Source: Sideroxyarcus sp. (lineage in GTDB: Bacteria > Pseudomonadota > Gammaproteobacteria > Burkholderiales > Gallionellaceae). Taken from it: DNA of 64,000 nt. Where the stretch lies: positions 62,001-126,000 of the forward strand of contig JAUSBR010000006.1 in NCBI GenBank assembly GCA_030651895.1, in the 5' to 3' direction. The first letter of the stretch is position 1; the number at the start of each line of letters is the position of its first letter. Positions 1-11,068 of the stretch are shown piece after piece. The translations under genes and the position numbers were made by a program. A model generated the notes under the pieces. It searched no databases and was not told the origin of the DNA. It saw only the letters and a program-made list of their open reading frames with translations.

Positions 1-362
1 AGCAGCAGCAACGGGAAGACATGCAAGGATTGCTGGCGCAGGTCGAACATCTGCACGCGCCGGTGCAGCACGATGCCGCCGAAAGCCAGTACGGTATAGG
101 CCAGCGCATGCTGCCCGAACAGGCTGGCATCGGCCACGTCGGCAAAGATGCCGACCAGCCAGGCGATGCCGATACCGATGCGGTGAGGTTTGTGCGTGCA
201 CCAGTACAGCAGCACCAGCGCCACGAAATCGGGACGCAGCGCCAATGCCCAGCCGTGCCAGGGCAGCCAGTTGAGCATCACCGCCACGAACAGGCTGAAC
301 ACGATGAATCCCGTGTTGGCGGGCAGCAGGAACTCCTGGTCTTTGGCGTACCCGTTACTCAC
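1..362 (-). CDS. mreD: Rod shape-determining protein MreD (partial, 3' end beyond the left edge)
   Basis: MreD is an inner-membrane partner of MreC in the elongasome that directs cell-wall growth along the rod. The reading frame starts at a GTG (360-362) that overlaps the mreC stop in a GTGA arrangement, so the genes are translationally coupled. About 120 residues are visible. They form hydrophobic helices (for example FIVFSLFVAVMLNWLPW) and a WLVGIFADV-like segment with a following HALAYTVLAF stretch, which is typical of MreD. The C-terminus lies outside the window. The identity rests on family-like sequence plus the mreB-mreC-mreD order. No catalytic motif is expected in this family. Confidence 0.9.
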   Translation of the reverse strand, partial: MSNGYAKDQEFLLPANTGFIVFSLFVAVMLNWLPWHGWALALRPDFVALVLLYWCTHKPHRIGIGIAWLVGIFADVADASLFGQHALAYTVLAFGGIVLHRRVQMFDLRQQSLHVFPLLL

Positions 363-1279
363 GGCTTCCTCCGTTTGAATCTCTTCTTCGCGCGTTCCTG
401 TTCGGCTGTCGGCTCGACTGCCGCTTCCGGACGTTCGGGCAATTCCGGCAGGCCCGACACGATCATCAGGGCGCGATGCCTGTCCACGCCGGCCAGCGGT
501 TCGCAGGTGATACGCGCGAACGGGTAGGCCGGATCGCGCTCCACCCTGGTGACCTTGGCCACCGGCAGATTGGGCGGATAGGTGCCGTCGATGCCTGAAG
601 TGACCAGCACATCGCCCTCAACGATATCTGCGCTCACCGGCATATAGCGCAATGCCATCTCGTTGATGTCGCCGGAACCGAACACCACCGCGCGCAAGCC
701 GCTGCGCTGGTTCTGTATCGGTACGGAATGATCCTTGTCGGTGACCAGTGTGACTTCGGACAACCACGGGTAGGTGCGGGTGACCTGCCCGACCACGCCA
801 AAATCGTCCACCACCACCTGGCCGGGCATGACATTGGCCTGCGAACCCTTGTTCACCAGCAGTTTGCGTTTGAAGATGTCGCGCTCGACGTAGACGATCT
901 CGGCCATCTGCATCGGGTAGTCAACACGTCCCTTGAGGTCCATCAGCACGCGCAGTTGCGCGTTCTCGGCCAAGATGGCCTGCAGCTGGGAGAGTTGCGC
1001 CGCGTCGGCATCATGCTGCTGGCGCAGCTGGGTGTTCTCGGTGAGCAGCGTTTCCTGCGTTTCGAAATAGACAGCGACACTGCCCAGGGCTTCGCCCGGC
1101 AGGGCGGTCAGCCGCTGGAACGGATAGATCATCACGGCGAGGACTTTGCGCGCGGATTCCAAATATTGGAAGCGCGAATCCACGAACAGCAGCAGCAGCG
1201 AGAGGACACTGAAGAAGACCAGACGAGCGACCGGACTCGGGCCGCGATTGAAGAACCGGAGGGTACGGGTATCGTCCAA
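359..1279 (-). CDS. mreC: Rod shape-determining protein MreC
   Basis: MreC is a periplasmic, membrane-anchored scaffold that links MreB filaments to penicillin-binding proteins. The 306-residue product has a short cytoplasmic N-terminus, one transmembrane helix at about residues 18-35 (ARLVFFSVLSLLLLFV), and a coiled-coil-like segment at about 65-110. The beta-rich MreC domain follows, with recognisable pieces such as VVGQVTRT, VPIQNQRSGLRAVV and DVLVTSGIDGTYPPNLPVA. The C-terminal tail is proline, glutamate and lysine/arginine rich and probably disordered. The gene starts 15 bases after mreB and overlaps mreD, so the three form one operon. The length is normal for the family. Confidence 0.96.
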   Translation of the reverse strand: MDDTRTLRFFNRGPSPVARLVFFSVLSLLLLFVDSRFQYLESARKVLAVMIYPFQRLTALPGEALGSVAVYFETQETLLTENTQLRQQHDADAAQLSQLQAILAENAQLRVLMDLKGRVDYPMQMAEIVYVERDIFKRKLLVNKGSQANVMPGQVVVDDFGVVGQVTRTYPWLSEVTLVTDKDHSVPIQNQRSGLRAVVFGSGDINEMALRYMPVSADIVEGDVLVTSGIDGTYPPNLPVAKVTRVERDPAYPFARITCEPLAGVDRHRALMIVSGLPELPERPEAAVEPTAEQERAKKRFKRRKP

Positions 1280-1294
1280 GGTACAGCCGTACGA

Positions 1295-2380
<1,086 letters not shown>

Positions 2381-2427
2381 TTATGATACCCTATCGCGCC
2401 CGATTTGATAAAGCTTTACACCCGTTT

Positions 2428-2715
2428 ATGTCCCTAAGTCTAGCCGATGTCGAAAAAGTCGCCCGCCTTGCCCGGCTGGCGATGAACGACCAGGAACTCC
2501 AAGCCGCCCAGGTGCAACTGAACAACATCTTCGGCCTCATCGCCGAGATGCAGGCCGTTGATACCAAAGGCGTTGAACCCATGTCCCACAGCCAGGACCT
2601 GGCGCAGCGCCTGCGCGAAGACGTGGTCACCGAGCCCAACCAGCGCGAAGCCTTCCAGGCTGTCGCCCCGCAAGTGGAACAGGGCCTGTACCTGGTTCCG
2701 CAGGTCATCGAGTAA
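2428..2715 (+). CDS. gatC: Asp-tRNA(Asn)/Glu-tRNA(Gln) amidotransferase subunit C
   Basis: GatC is the small structural subunit that clamps GatA to GatB in the tRNA-dependent amidotransferase. This enzyme turns Glu-tRNA(Gln) and/or Asp-tRNA(Asn) into the amidated form. The ATG at 2428 gives [17 protein letters not shown], the classical GatC N-terminus, and a 95-residue protein, the normal family length. An in-frame upstream ATG at 2383 would add 15 atypical residues and was not chosen. The C-terminal half has the conserved pattern [11 protein letters not shown] then [11 protein letters not shown]. The gene lies four bases before gatA and is the first gene of the gat operon, divergent from mreB. 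Confidence 0.97.
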   Translation: MSLSLADVEKVARLARLAMNDQELQAAQVQLNNIFGLIAEMQAVDTKGVEPMSHSQDLAQRLREDVVTEPNQREAFQAVAPQVEQGLYLVPQVIE

Positions 2716-2719
2716 AGCC

Positions 2720-4171
2720 ATGATCCATTCCAGTCTGACCCAACTGGGCGCCGCCCTGCGCGCCAAAAAGATCTCCAGCGTCGAACTGACGCAGAGCTAC
2801 CTCGACCGCATCAACCAGCTGAACCCGCAGCTCAACGCCTTTATCACGCTGAACCCGGAGATGTCGCTGGCACAGGCGCGCGAGGCCGACACCCGTTTTG
2901 CTTCCGGCAAAGTCGGGGCGCTGACCGGTATCCCCATCGCGCAGAAGGACATCTTTTGTGCCAAGGGCTGGCTCACCACCTGCGGCTCAAAGATGCTGCA
3001 CAACTTCGTCTCGCCCTACGACGCCCATGTCATCAGCCAATTCAACAATGCGGGCGCTGTGAACCTCGGCAAGACCAACATGGATGAGTTCGCCATGGGT
3101 TCTTCCAACGAGACTTCGCATTACGGCGCGGTGAAGAATCCGTGGGATACCGCGCGCGTGCCCGGCGGCTCTTCCGGCGGCACGGCAGCGGCCGTTGCGG
3201 CGCGCCTGTGCGCGGCAGCCACCGGCACCGACACCGGCGGCTCCATCCGCCAACCGGCGGCCTTGTGCGGCATCTCCGGCTTGAAACCGACTTACGGCGT
3301 AGTTTCGCGCTACGGCATGATCGCTTTCGCTTCCAGCCTGGACCAGGCGGGACCGATGGGGCGCAATGCCGAAGACCTCGCGCTGATGATGAACGTGATG
3401 GCCGGATTCGACGAGCGCGATTCCACCAGCCTGCAGCGCGACAAGGAAGACTACACCCGCGACCTGAACAAGCCGCTGACCGGCCTGCGCATCGGCCTGC
3501 CAAAAGAGTTCTTCGCCGAGGGCATGGGCGCCGATGTAGCCAAGGCGGTCGAAGCTGCCATCGCCGAATACAAGAAACTCGGCGCTGTCATCGTCGACAT
3601 CAGCCTGCCGAATTCGAAGCTGTCGGTGCCGGTGTATTACGTGCTGGCTCCGGCGGAAGCGTCGAGCAACCTGTCGCGCTTCGACGGTGTGCGCTACGGC
3701 TACCGCGCCCCGGAATACGGCGACCTCGCCGACATGTACGAGAAGAGCCGCGCACAGGGTTTCGGCGCCGAAGTGAAGCGCCGCATCATGATCGGCACCT
3801 ACGTGCTGAGCCACGGCTACTACGATGCCTATTATCTGCAAGCGCAGAAGATCCGCCGCCTGATCGCGCAGGACTTCACCGAAGCCTACAAGCAATGCGA
3901 CGTGATCATGGGACCGACCTCGCCTTCTACCGCCTTCCAGCTGGGCGAAAAGGGCGACGATCCGGTGCAGATGTACCTGTCCGACATCTACACCATCGCG
4001 GTGAATCTGGCCGGCCTGCCCGGCATGTCCATCCCCTGCGGCTTCGGCGCGAACGACATGCCGGTCGGGTTGCAGATCATCGGCAACTATTTCGACGAAG
4101 CGCGCATGCTGAACGTGGCGCACCAATTCCAACTGGCAACCGACTGGCACAGCCGCGCGCCCAAACTTTGA
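2720..4171 (+). CDS. gatA: Asp-tRNA(Asn)/Glu-tRNA(Gln) amidotransferase subunit A
   Basis: GatA is the glutaminase subunit. It releases ammonia from glutamine and channels it to GatB. The 483-residue protein has the amidase signature with a Ser-Ser-Lys triad: the lysine in PIAQKDIF, the glycine/serine-rich loop [13 protein letters not shown], and the nucleophile in [17 protein letters not shown]. The start ATG at 2720 follows the gatC stop closely. A longer in-frame opening exists upstream but runs through gatC in another frame. The usual partner gatB does not follow directly. A DUF3050 gene sits between them, seven bases after the gatA stop. Confidence 0.98.
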   Translation: MIHSSLTQLGAALRAKKISSVELTQSYLDRINQLNPQLNAFITLNPEMSLAQAREADTRFASGKVGALTGIPIAQKDIFCAKGWLTTCGSKMLHNFVSPYDAHVISQFNNAGAVNLGKTNMDEFAMGSSNETSHYGAVKNPWDTARVPGGSSGGTAAAVAARLCAAATGTDTGGSIRQPAALCGISGLKPTYGVVSRYGMIAFASSLDQAGPMGRNAEDLALMMNVMAGFDERDSTSLQRDKEDYTRDLNKPLTGLRIGLPKEFFAEGMGADVAKAVEAAIAEYKKLGAVIVDISLPNSKLSVPVYYVLAPAEASSNLSRFDGVRYGYRAPEYGDLADMYEKSRAQGFGAEVKRRIMIGTYVLSHGYYDAYYLQAQKIRRLIAQDFTEAYKQCDVIMGPTSPSTAFQLGEKGDDPVQMYLSDIYTIAVNLAGLPGMSIPCGFGANDMPVGLQIIGNYFDEARMLNVAHQFQLATDWHSRAPKL

Positions 4172-4178
4172 GGCCTTT

Positions 4179-4988
4179 ATGAAGATCACCAAATTCACCG
4201 GCGTACCCGCACTCAAGAGACAGCTCGACCGTCACCCCGTTTATGGTGCCGTACGCAACATCGACGACCTGCGCACTTTCATGGAACACCATGTCTATTC
4301 GGTATGGGACTTCATGTCGCTACTCAAATACCTGCAGCGCGACCTCGCGCCGACCGCCATGCCATGGATGCCCACCGGCGATGCCGCCGTCACCTCGGCG
4401 CAGCGCTTCATCAACGAGATCGTGGTCGGAGAAGAGACCGATGACGGCCTGCCGGATGCCAAGGGTAACCCCACCTTCATCAGCCATTTCGACCTGTATA
4501 TCGGCGCGATGGAGGAAGTGGGCGCTGACACAGCCCCGGTGAAGGCCTTCCTCAAATCGGTACAGCGCAACGGCATCGAGAAGGCACTGACGATCGCCAA
4601 GATCCCCGAGCCCGCGCGTCAGTTCATGCAGACCACTTTCGGTTTCATCGGCACGGAGAAAACGCATATCGTGGCCGCCGCGTTCGCACTGGGCCGCGAA
4701 CAGGTTATTCCCGGCATGTTCCGCGCCCTGCTGGCCGACATGAACATCAGCAAGCGCAAAGCGCCGCTGTTCTACTACTACCTCGAGCGTCACATCCACC
4801 TCGACGACGAACTGCACGGCCCGCTCTCGCTCAAGTTGCTGAGCCATCTGTGCAAGGGCAACGATACCAAACTGCGCGCCTCTTCCAAGGCGGGATGCGA
4901 GGCCATCGAAGCACGTATCGCATTCTGGAGCGGCGTGAACGCCGCTCTGCCATCCACCGTAAAAGCGAAAGCACGGAGCAAAAAATAA
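4179..4988 (+). CDS. DUF3050 family protein, heme-oxygenase-like fold, embedded in the gat operon
   Basis: The 269-residue protein resembles the DUF3050 family, all-alpha proteins assigned to the heme-oxygenase-like superfamily. Some members of that superfamily are non-heme diiron oxidases or oxygenases. Candidate metal ligands are spread over the helices: E36/H37/H38 in [14 protein letters not shown]80 and E85, H103 in [12 protein letters not shown]163, E174, and the H-x-x-D-x-x-x-H pattern [10 protein letters not shown] (H205-H213). The tail is Lys/Ala rich. The gene starts 7 bases after gatA, and its TAA overlaps the gatB ATG (TAATG), so it must be co-transcribed and probably translationally coupled. 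No biochemical role is established that I can name. A link to tRNA amidation is only inferred from position. Confidence 0.8.
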   Translation: MKITKFTGVPALKRQLDRHPVYGAVRNIDDLRTFMEHHVYSVWDFMSLLKYLQRDLAPTAMPWMPTGDAAVTSAQRFINEIVVGEETDDGLPDAKGNPTFISHFDLYIGAMEEVGADTAPVKAFLKSVQRNGIEKALTIAKIPEPARQFMQTTFGFIGTEKTHIVAAAFALGREQVIPGMFRALLADMNISKRKAPLFYYYLERHIHLDDELHGPLSLKLLSHLCKGNDTKLRASSKAGCEAIEARIAFWSGVNAALPSTVKAKARSKK

Positions 4989-6439
4989 TGCAGTGGGAGA
5001 TCGTCATCGGGCTGGAAGTGCACACCCAGCTCTCGACCAACACAAAGATCTTTTCCGGCGCTTCGACCGCATTCGGTGCTGAACCGAACACGCAGGCCGA
5101 TGCGGTGAGTATCGCCCTGCCTGGCGTGCTGCCGGTGCTGAACAAGGGTGCGGTGGAGCGCGCGATCAAGTTCGGACTGGCTACCGGTTCGCATATCGCG
5201 CCGCGCTCGGTGTTCGCCCGCAAAAATTATTTCTATCCCGACCTGCCCAAAGGCTACCAGATCAGCCAGTTCGACCTGCCCGTGGTGGGGAAAGGCGCGC
5301 TGACCATCCAGGTCGAGCCTTTGTCTGGAAACGCCAAACCGTATGAAAAGACCGTGCGCATCACGCGCGCCCATCTGGAGGAAGATGCCGGCAAATCGGT
5401 GCACGGCGATTCACAAGGCGTGACCGGTATCGACCTGAACCGCGCCGGCACTCCGCTGCTGGAGATCGTGTCCGAGCCGGACATGAGTTCCGCCGCCGAA
5501 GCGGTGGCCTATGCCAAGGCGCTGCACACGCTGGTGCGCTGGATCGGCATCTGCGACGGCAACATGCAGGAAGGCTCGTTCCGCTGCGACGTGAACGTGT
5601 CAGTGCGCAAACCCGGCCAACCGCTGGGCACACGCCGCGAGATCAAGAACCTCAACTCGTTCAAGTTCATGCAGCAGGCCATCGACTACGAAGTGCAATG
5701 GCAGATCGACACGATTGAAAATGGCGGCAAGGTGCAGCAGGCCACCATCCTGTTCAATCCCGATACCGGCGAGACGCGCGCGATGCGCAGCAAGGAAGAC
5801 GCGCATGACTACCGTTACTTCCCCGATCCCGACTTGTTGCCGCTGGAGATATCTCCAGAGTGGATAGAGCAGGTGCGTGCCACCCTGCCCGAACTGCCGC
5901 AGGCCAAGCAGGCGCGTTACGTCAACGACCTCGGATTGTCAGCTTACGATGCCAGTCTGCTCACTGCCTCGCGCGAGATGGCCGACTTCTTCGAGGCAGC
6001 GTTGAGCGCCGTGCCGTCCCAGGCCAAGATCTGTGCCAACTGGATGATCGGCGAAGTCAGCGCGCAGTTGAACCGCGACGGTCTGGACATGGCGCAATGC
6101 CCCATCACCGCGCAACAACTCGGCGGCATGCTGGCGCGAATCGCCGACGGTACCATCTCCAACTCGGGTGCGAAGGATGTGTTCCGCACCATGTGGGCTG
6201 AAGGCGGATCAGCGGATGCGATCATCGAAGCCAAGGGATTGAAACAGGTCTCGGATTCCGGCGCCATCGAAGCGCTGGTGGACGAGATCATCGCTGGCAA
6301 TGCGGAGAAGGTCGCGGAATACCGCAGCGGCAAGGACAAGCTGTTCGGCTTCTTCGTCGGTCTCGCCATGAAGGCCAGCAAGGGCAAAGCCAACCCAGCG
6401 CAGTTGAACGATATTTTGAAGAAGAAACTGGAAGGTTAA
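4988..6439 (+). CDS. gatB: Asp-tRNA(Asn)/Glu-tRNA(Gln) amidotransferase subunit B
   Basis: GatB binds the misacylated tRNA, phosphorylates the side chain and transfers the ammonia delivered by GatA. The 483-residue protein begins [20 protein letters not shown], the standard family N-terminus. It contains the cradle motifs [40 protein letters not shown] and [13 protein letters not shown], followed by the helical and YqeY-like C-terminal region ending in [15 protein letters not shown]. The start codon overlaps the stop of the preceding DUF3050 gene. Its stop overlaps the end of the convergent SDR gene by four bases, so the two transcripts meet here without a visible terminator. Confidence 0.98.
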   Translation: MQWEIVIGLEVHTQLSTNTKIFSGASTAFGAEPNTQADAVSIALPGVLPVLNKGAVERAIKFGLATGSHIAPRSVFARKNYFYPDLPKGYQISQFDLPVVGKGALTIQVEPLSGNAKPYEKTVRITRAHLEEDAGKSVHGDSQGVTGIDLNRAGTPLLEIVSEPDMSSAAEAVAYAKALHTLVRWIGICDGNMQEGSFRCDVNVSVRKPGQPLGTRREIKNLNSFKFMQQAIDYEVQWQIDTIENGGKVQQATILFNPDTGETRAMRSKEDAHDYRYFPDPDLLPLEISPEWIEQVRATLPELPQAKQARYVNDLGLSAYDASLLTASREMADFFEAALSAVPSQAKICANWMIGEVSAQLNRDGLDMAQCPITAQQLGGMLARIADGTISNSGAKDVFRTMWAEGGSADAIIEAKGLKQVSDSGAIEALVDEIIAGNAEKVAEYRSGKDKLFGFFVGLAMKASKGKANPAQLNDILKKKLEG

Positions 6440-7200
6440 TCCAGTATCACGTTCCTGGACTTGTGCGGCGCCTTGCTGAACGCAAGGTCGTACAACCAGT
6501 TCGGCAGGCGCTTCAGCACCCACCCCACCACACCCATCTGCCATGGCACCACGGCAAACGATGTGCCGCGCGCGATGACGCGCGCCATGCGTTTTGCCGC
6601 GACATCAGCCGGCAGAATGAACGGCATCGGATAGGTGTTGATGTCGGTCATCGGCGTCTTGATATAGCCGGGGCACAGCGTCACCACTTTCACGCCGCTA
6701 CCGTACATCTCGACGCGCAGACTTTCCATGTACGAGATCGCGGCAGCCTTGGAAGCAGAATAGGCACCGGAACCCGGCAGGCCGCGAAAACCCGCCACGC
6801 TGGCGATACCGACGAGCGTCCCTTGCTTCGCATTCCGCATCGCGGCCAGAAAGGGCTGGAAGGTCTTCACCATGCCGAGCACGTTGATGTCCATCACATT
6901 CTGGAAGACTTCCTCATCCTCGACATATTCGGTGAGCGTGCCGCGGCTCACGCCCGCATTGGCGATGACGATATCCGGCACACCGGCACGGGCAATGAAG
7001 TCCCCAGCCGCACGCTGGATAGCGGATGTGTCGCGCACGTCCAGCGCATAGCAAAACACTTTCTCAGGATATTCCGCCGCCAGGGTTTGCAACAGCTCGC
7101 CTCTGCGGGCGAAGGCGGCGACGGTGTCGCCGCACTCAAGATAATGGCGCGCGAGGGCAAGACCGATGCCGCTCGACGCGCCAGAAATGACGACCTTCAT
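6436..7200 (-). CDS. Short-chain dehydrogenase/reductase (SDR) family protein
   Basis: This is a 254-residue classical SDR. It has the Rossmann dinucleotide motif [12 protein letters not shown] at residues 6-17, the NAG motif in [11 protein letters not shown], and the catalytic region with Ser in [10 protein letters not shown] and Tyr-x-x-x-Lys in [10 protein letters not shown], followed by PGYIKTPMT. An Arg after the second strand ([10 protein letters not shown]) suggests NADP(H) preference. The C-terminus carries a hydrophobic [15 protein letters not shown] stretch, which could touch the membrane. The start codon shares one base with the dsbA stop (TGATG), so it is coupled to the argS–SPOR–dsbA transcript. 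The substrate cannot be read from the sequence. Confidence 0.88.
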   Translation of the reverse strand: MKVVISGASSGIGLALARHYLECGDTVAAFARRGELLQTLAAEYPEKVFCYALDVRDTSAIQRAAGDFIARAGVPDIVIANAGVSRGTLTEYVEDEEVFQNVMDINVLGMVKTFQPFLAAMRNAKQGTLVGIASVAGFRGLPGSGAYSASKAAAISYMESLRVEMYGSGVKVVTLCPGYIKTPMTDINTYPMPFILPADVAAKRMARVIARGTSFAVVPWQMGVVGWVLKRLPNWLYDLAFSKAPHKSRNVILD

Positions 7201-7811
7201 CAGCGCTTGCTGCGTTCCTTGCGCGCGATTCTGACCACTTCATCCAGCACGCGGATCGTTTCTTCGGGCTGCAGACCGGTGATGATGTATTTGCCGTCGA
7301 CCGCGATGGTCGGCGTGCCCATGACACGATAGCTGCTGACCAGCTGGTTGCTTCTGTTCAGCTTGCTTCCGATGGAGAAGGAGTTGTAAGCGGCGCTGAA
7401 CTTGGCCCGGTCCACGCCGTTCTTCGCGACGAAATCGGTGATCTTGGCCTCATCTCTCAGATCGACGCCCTTTCTGTGCATCGCGTCGAAGAACGCAGGA
7501 TGCAGTCGCTTGATCTCGCCCATGGATTCCAGCGCGTAATAGGCACGCGCCATCGGTTCCAGCGAATCACGGAAGATGACCGGCACCATCTGCAGCTCTA
7601 CATCCTTGGGCTTCTGCTTCTCCCACGCGGCCAACGGGCCATGCAGATGGTCGCAGTGAGAACATTCGTAGAAGAAGAACTCGACCACCTCAACCTTGTT
7701 GCCGCTGCTTACCGGTTGCGGCTGACTCAGCACCTTGTAGCCGTCCCCGGCTTGCGCATAGCTCGCGCACAACAATGCCAACACTGCAAAAAGTTTCCTG
7801 ATCATTCCCAT
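7200..7811 (-). CDS. dsbA: Thiol:disulfide interchange protein DsbA
   Basis: DsbA is the periplasmic oxidant that introduces disulfides into exported proteins. The 203-residue precursor has a signal peptide (about residues 1-21, LFAVLALLCASYAQA) and the thioredoxin-fold active site at C50-S-H-C53 within FFFYECSHCDHLHGP. The family's cis-proline loop appears as MGTPTIAVDGKY. The usual proteobacterial dipeptide between the cysteines is Pro-His; here it is Ser-His, which may shift the redox potential. The ATG at 7811 is preceded by GAGGAGAAGAGC, a good ribosome site. It lies between the SPOR protein and the SDR in one operon. Confidence 0.93.
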   Translation of the reverse strand: MGMIRKLFAVLALLCASYAQAGDGYKVLSQPQPVSSGNKVEVVEFFFYECSHCDHLHGPLAAWEKQKPKDVELQMVPVIFRDSLEPMARAYYALESMGEIKRLHPAFFDAMHRKGVDLRDEAKITDFVAKNGVDRAKFSAAYNSFSIGSKLNRSNQLVSSYRVMGTPTIAVDGKYIITGLQPEETIRVLDEVVRIARKERSKR

Positions 7812-7829
7812 GCTCTTCTCCTCTTCGAT

Positions 7830-8378
7830 TTACTGGGCATGCACCTGAGTTGCGATGATGCCGTTCTGTTTCAATGCGATGATAGTTTTGCCTGCTTCGC
7901 TGCCGTTATAAGGACCGAGGCGCACACGATGCCACACACCCTTGTCCGGGATGGTCGCCGTCTGGATGCCCGCCTCGAAGCCTGAGAACGCCAACTTGGC
8001 TTTTAGTTTCTCGGCATCGCCCACATTTTGAAAAGAACCGGCCTGCACGAAGTACATATCCTGCGCGACATTCGCCTGCTGGGCAGGTTTCGGTTTCGGC
8101 GGGGCTTTGCGCACCGTGCTGTCCGATTTGTCGGTCAGCACCTTATAGAACTCGAACTGCTGTTTGGTCTCGGCCACGCCCGATGCCGGAGCGGTCGCCA
8201 CGACTGGCGCACTGGCAGGCAGTGCTGCAACGGGCGGAGCCGTTCTGGCTTTTTCCTTGCTGGTGAATTCTGACGGGTTCTTGTTGACCACGTACCATGC
8301 GACACCGCCGGCGATCGTTATGCCAAGCACCATGCCGATCACTACGCCCGCCACTACTTTGGATTTTTCGCCGCTCAT
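7830..8378 (-). CDS. SPOR domain-containing protein (FtsN-like)
   Basis: This 182-residue bitopic protein has a short cytoplasmic N-terminus, a transmembrane helix at about residues 8-30 (VVAGVVIGMVLGITIAGGVAW), a proline/alanine-rich periplasmic linker, and a C-terminal SPOR domain at about 105-180 (MYFVQAGSFQN ... VWHRVRLGPYNG). SPOR domains bind denuded septal peptidoglycan, so a role at the division site like that of FtsN is likely, though the essential FtsN segment cannot be verified by eye. It sits between argS and dsbA, a common order in betaproteobacteria. Seventeen bases separate it from argS and eighteen from dsbA, so it is part of the same operon. Confidence 0.88.
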   Translation of the reverse strand: MSGEKSKVVAGVVIGMVLGITIAGGVAWYVVNKNPSEFTSKEKARTAPPVAALPASAPVVATAPASGVAETKQQFEFYKVLTDKSDSTVRKAPPKPKPAQQANVAQDMYFVQAGSFQNVGDAEKLKAKLAFSGFEAGIQTATIPDKGVWHRVRLGPYNGSEAGKTIIALKQNGIIATQVHAQ

Positions 8379-8394
8379 TTCGCTACCCTTCGCT

Positions 8395-10071
8395 TCACAT
8401 TTTTTCCGGCGCGCTCACACCGAGCAGCGCCAGTCCGTTCTTGATCACTTGCGCCACGGCGGCGATCAGCGCCAGCCGTGCCAGCTTGAGCTTCTCGTCC
8501 TCGACCAGGAAGCGCGAGGCATTATAGTAGCTGTGAAAATCGGCTGCCAATTCTTTGAGGTAGAAAGCAACCAGATGCGGGGCAAGGTCTTCCGCCGCGG
8601 TCTCGATCACTTGCGGATAGTCGATCATGCGTTGCAACAACGCGGTCTCATACTCGCTGTCCAGCACGCCGACCTCCGCATTCAGCAGCGCTGAACGCTC
8701 ACCACCCCATTGTCCCAGCACCGTGCTGATGCGCGCATGGGCATACTGGATGTAGTAAACCGGGTTGTCGTTGCTCTGTGATTTGGCCAGGTCGATGTCG
8801 AACACCAGTTGCGAATCGGGATGGCGCGCGGCGAGGAAATAACGCGTCGCATCGCAGCCCACTTCGTCGATCAGGTCGCGCAGCGTGACGTAGCTGCCCG
8901 CGCGCTTGGAGATCTTCACCTCTTCGCCGTTCTTCAGCACCGTCACCATCTGGTGCAGCACATAGTCGGGCCAGCCCTTGGGGATGCCTGCATCCAGCGC
9001 CTGCAAACCGGCGCGTACCCGAGTGATGGTGGAGTGGTGGTCGGAACCCTGCTCGTTGATGACGCGCACAAAGCCACGCTTCCATTTTTCCAGATGGTAG
9101 GCCACGTCCGGTACAAAGTAGGTATAGCCGCCCTCGCTCTTGCGCATCACGCGGTCTTTGTCGTCGCCGAAATCGGTGGTGCGCAGCCACAGCGCGTTGT
9201 CCTGCTCGTAGGTATGGCCGCTGGCGATAAGCCGCTTCACCGTTTCGTCCACTTTACCTTCTGTGTACAGCGCCGACTCCAGCGAGAACACATCGAATTC
9301 CACCTGGAAAGCACGCAAGTCCAGATCCTGCTCGCGGCGCAGATAGGCCACGGCGAAATGGCGGATGGCTTCGGCATCGTCCGCATCGCCCTTGCCGACC
9401 GTGTGCTGGTCGTCTGCTTCGACAGGCTCCTTCGCCATGTAGGCCTTGGCGACATCCAGGATGTAATCGCCGCGATAGCCCGACTCCGGCCAGGAAGGAT
9501 CGTCCGGCGTGACACCCTTGCAGCGCAGTTGCACCGACAAGGTCAGGTTGTCGATCTGCGCACCCGCGTCGTTGTAGTAGAACTCGCGCGTCACGTTCCA
9601 GCCCGCCGCGTGCAGCACGTTGCACAGGCAATCGCCCACTGCAGCGCCGCGTCCGTGGCCGACATGCAAAGGCCCGGTCGGGTTGGCCGAGACGAACTCC
9701 ACACCCACCTTGCGTCCGGCACCCACATGCACATGACCATAGCCCGCGCCCGCCTGCAACACGCCGTGCACCACATCCTGCTTGGCAGCGGTGGTGATGA
9801 ACACGTTGATGAAACCGGCACCCGCGATCTCGACTTTTTCGATGACATCGGATTTCGGCAAGGCGGCGATCAGCGCATTGGCGATGTCGCGCGGAGATTT
9901 GCGCAATGGCTTGGCCAGCTGCATAGCCAGATTGCAGGCGTAGTCGCCATGCGAGGCTTGTTTGGGACGTTCGATGAGGACGGTTGCCCCTTCGTGTTCG
10001 GGGGCAACGGCGCGCAAAGCCTGCGCGAACAGATCGGTCAGATGGGATTTGAAATTCAGGACTGCGGACAT
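8395..10071 (-). CDS. argS: Arginine--tRNA ligase
   Basis: ArgS charges tRNA(Arg) with arginine using ATP in the cytoplasm. The 558-residue protein has the class I signature HVGH within [20 protein letters not shown], the degenerate second signature in [15 protein letters not shown], the N-terminal additional domain (about 1-100) and the helical anticodon-binding domain ending [15 protein letters not shown]. The length is typical for proteobacterial ArgS. It is the first gene of the argS–SPOR–dsbA–SDR transcript. The 128-base upstream gap to the NYN-domain gene presumably holds its promoter. Nothing distinctive was seen there beyond a GATTATAGC stretch. Confidence 0.98.
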   Translation of the reverse strand: MSAVLNFKSHLTDLFAQALRAVAPEHEGATVLIERPKQASHGDYACNLAMQLAKPLRKSPRDIANALIAALPKSDVIEKVEIAGAGFINVFITTAAKQDVVHGVLQAGAGYGHVHVGAGRKVGVEFVSANPTGPLHVGHGRGAAVGDCLCNVLHAAGWNVTREFYYNDAGAQIDNLTLSVQLRCKGVTPDDPSWPESGYRGDYILDVAKAYMAKEPVEADDQHTVGKGDADDAEAIRHFAVAYLRREQDLDLRAFQVEFDVFSLESALYTEGKVDETVKRLIASGHTYEQDNALWLRTTDFGDDKDRVMRKSEGGYTYFVPDVAYHLEKWKRGFVRVINEQGSDHHSTITRVRAGLQALDAGIPKGWPDYVLHQMVTVLKNGEEVKISKRAGSYVTLRDLIDEVGCDATRYFLAARHPDSQLVFDIDLAKSQSNDNPVYYIQYAHARISTVLGQWGGERSALLNAEVGVLDSEYETALLQRMIDYPQVIETAAEDLAPHLVAFYLKELAADFHSYYNASRFLVEDEKLKLARLALIAAVAQVIKNGLALLGVSAPEKM

Positions 10072-10199
10072 TGCTTTACGCCTTCAAAAGAGGCGCGGAT
10101 TATAGCATTGGGGGGCGATTCGGATGCTTATGTCCTAACTTCGATCACCATGAAGGTGTTTGCAAATGTCTGCTCATAGTTGCGGATTCCAGCCCTTCA

Positions 10200-11024
10200 T
10201 CAATCCGCCGCAGGCAACCGGATCGTGTATTGCCCAGACTTCTCATCCCGCACCAGCACTACGAGTTTGTGCCGCTCGGCATCCTCAATCAATTCCTTGA
10301 ATGAGCGGTAGCCGTAATAGGTCTCATTGAAGCCGGGCTTGCGGCGTTGCATGGTGGGTTTGACCATGGAGCCCCAGAGTTTCTCGTCGGAGCCGCGCTC
10401 GGAGATTAGGCCTTCGACGGTTTCAACCAGGAAATCCATCGCTTCCTGCTTTTTGTCATCTTCGCTCTTCGCCGCAGCGGGTTTGGCGGCTTCCGCTTTC
10501 ACCTTGGCGGGCGCTTTCTTGGCGGCCTGTTTCTTCTTCGCTTCCTGCACGCGCACCAGATCGTCGTAGAAGATGAACTCGTCGCAGTTGGCGCTTAACA
10601 AGTCGGACGTCGAGTCCTTCACGCCGATGCCGATGACGTATTTGTTGTTCTCGCGCAGTTTAGAGACCAGCGGCGAAAAGTCCGAGTCGCCGCTGATGAT
10701 GACGAAGGTATCGATGTGGGCTTTGGTGTAGCAAAGGTCGAGAGCATCGACCACCATGCGGATGTCGGCGGAATTCTTGCCGCTTTGCCTCACATGCGGG
10801 ATCTCGATCAATTCGAAAGCGGCTTCATGCATGGTCGCCTTGAATTCCTTGTAGCGCTCCCAGTCGCAGTAGGCCTTCTTGACCACGATGCCGCCTTTCA
10901 GCAGCAGGCGTTCCAGCACTTTCTTGATGTCGAACTGCGCATACTTGGCGTCGCGCACGCCCAGCGCCACGTTCTCGAAATCGCAGAACAGGGCCATGTT
11001 GGTGATCTCGGGCTGGTTCGCCAT
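10200..11024 (-). CDS. NYN domain protein with C-terminal OST-HTH/LOTUS domain
   Basis: This 274-residue protein joins two modules. Residues ~8-155 form a PIN-like NYN domain, with acidic positions at D15 (CDFENVA, together with N18), D87 (NSADIRMVVDAL) and D113/D115 (ISGDSDFSPLV). This pattern is typical of NYN-type ribonucleases and the LabA/DUF88 group. An alanine/lysine-rich linker (~160-195) leads to a C-terminal segment with WGSMVKPTMQRRKPGFNE and YGYRSFKELIEDA, matching an OST-HTH/LOTUS RNA-binding domain. Together this suggests an RNA-processing or RNA-decay enzyme; the target is unknown. It is probably monocistronic, with TGAAG-like signals only. The start ATG at 11024 is preceded by AAAAGGGGAGCACAC. 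Confidence 0.87.
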   Translation of the reverse strand: MANQPEITNMALFCDFENVALGVRDAKYAQFDIKKVLERLLLKGGIVVKKAYCDWERYKEFKATMHEAAFELIEIPHVRQSGKNSADIRMVVDALDLCYTKAHIDTFVIISGDSDFSPLVSKLRENNKYVIGIGVKDSTSDLLSANCDEFIFYDDLVRVQEAKKKQAAKKAPAKVKAEAAKPAAAKSEDDKKQEAMDFLVETVEGLISERGSDEKLWGSMVKPTMQRRKPGFNETYYGYRSFKELIEDAERHKLVVLVRDEKSGQYTIRLPAAD

Positions 11025-11068
11025 GTGTGCTCCCCTTTTGATTTTTACTGCGGCAACATCACTATACT

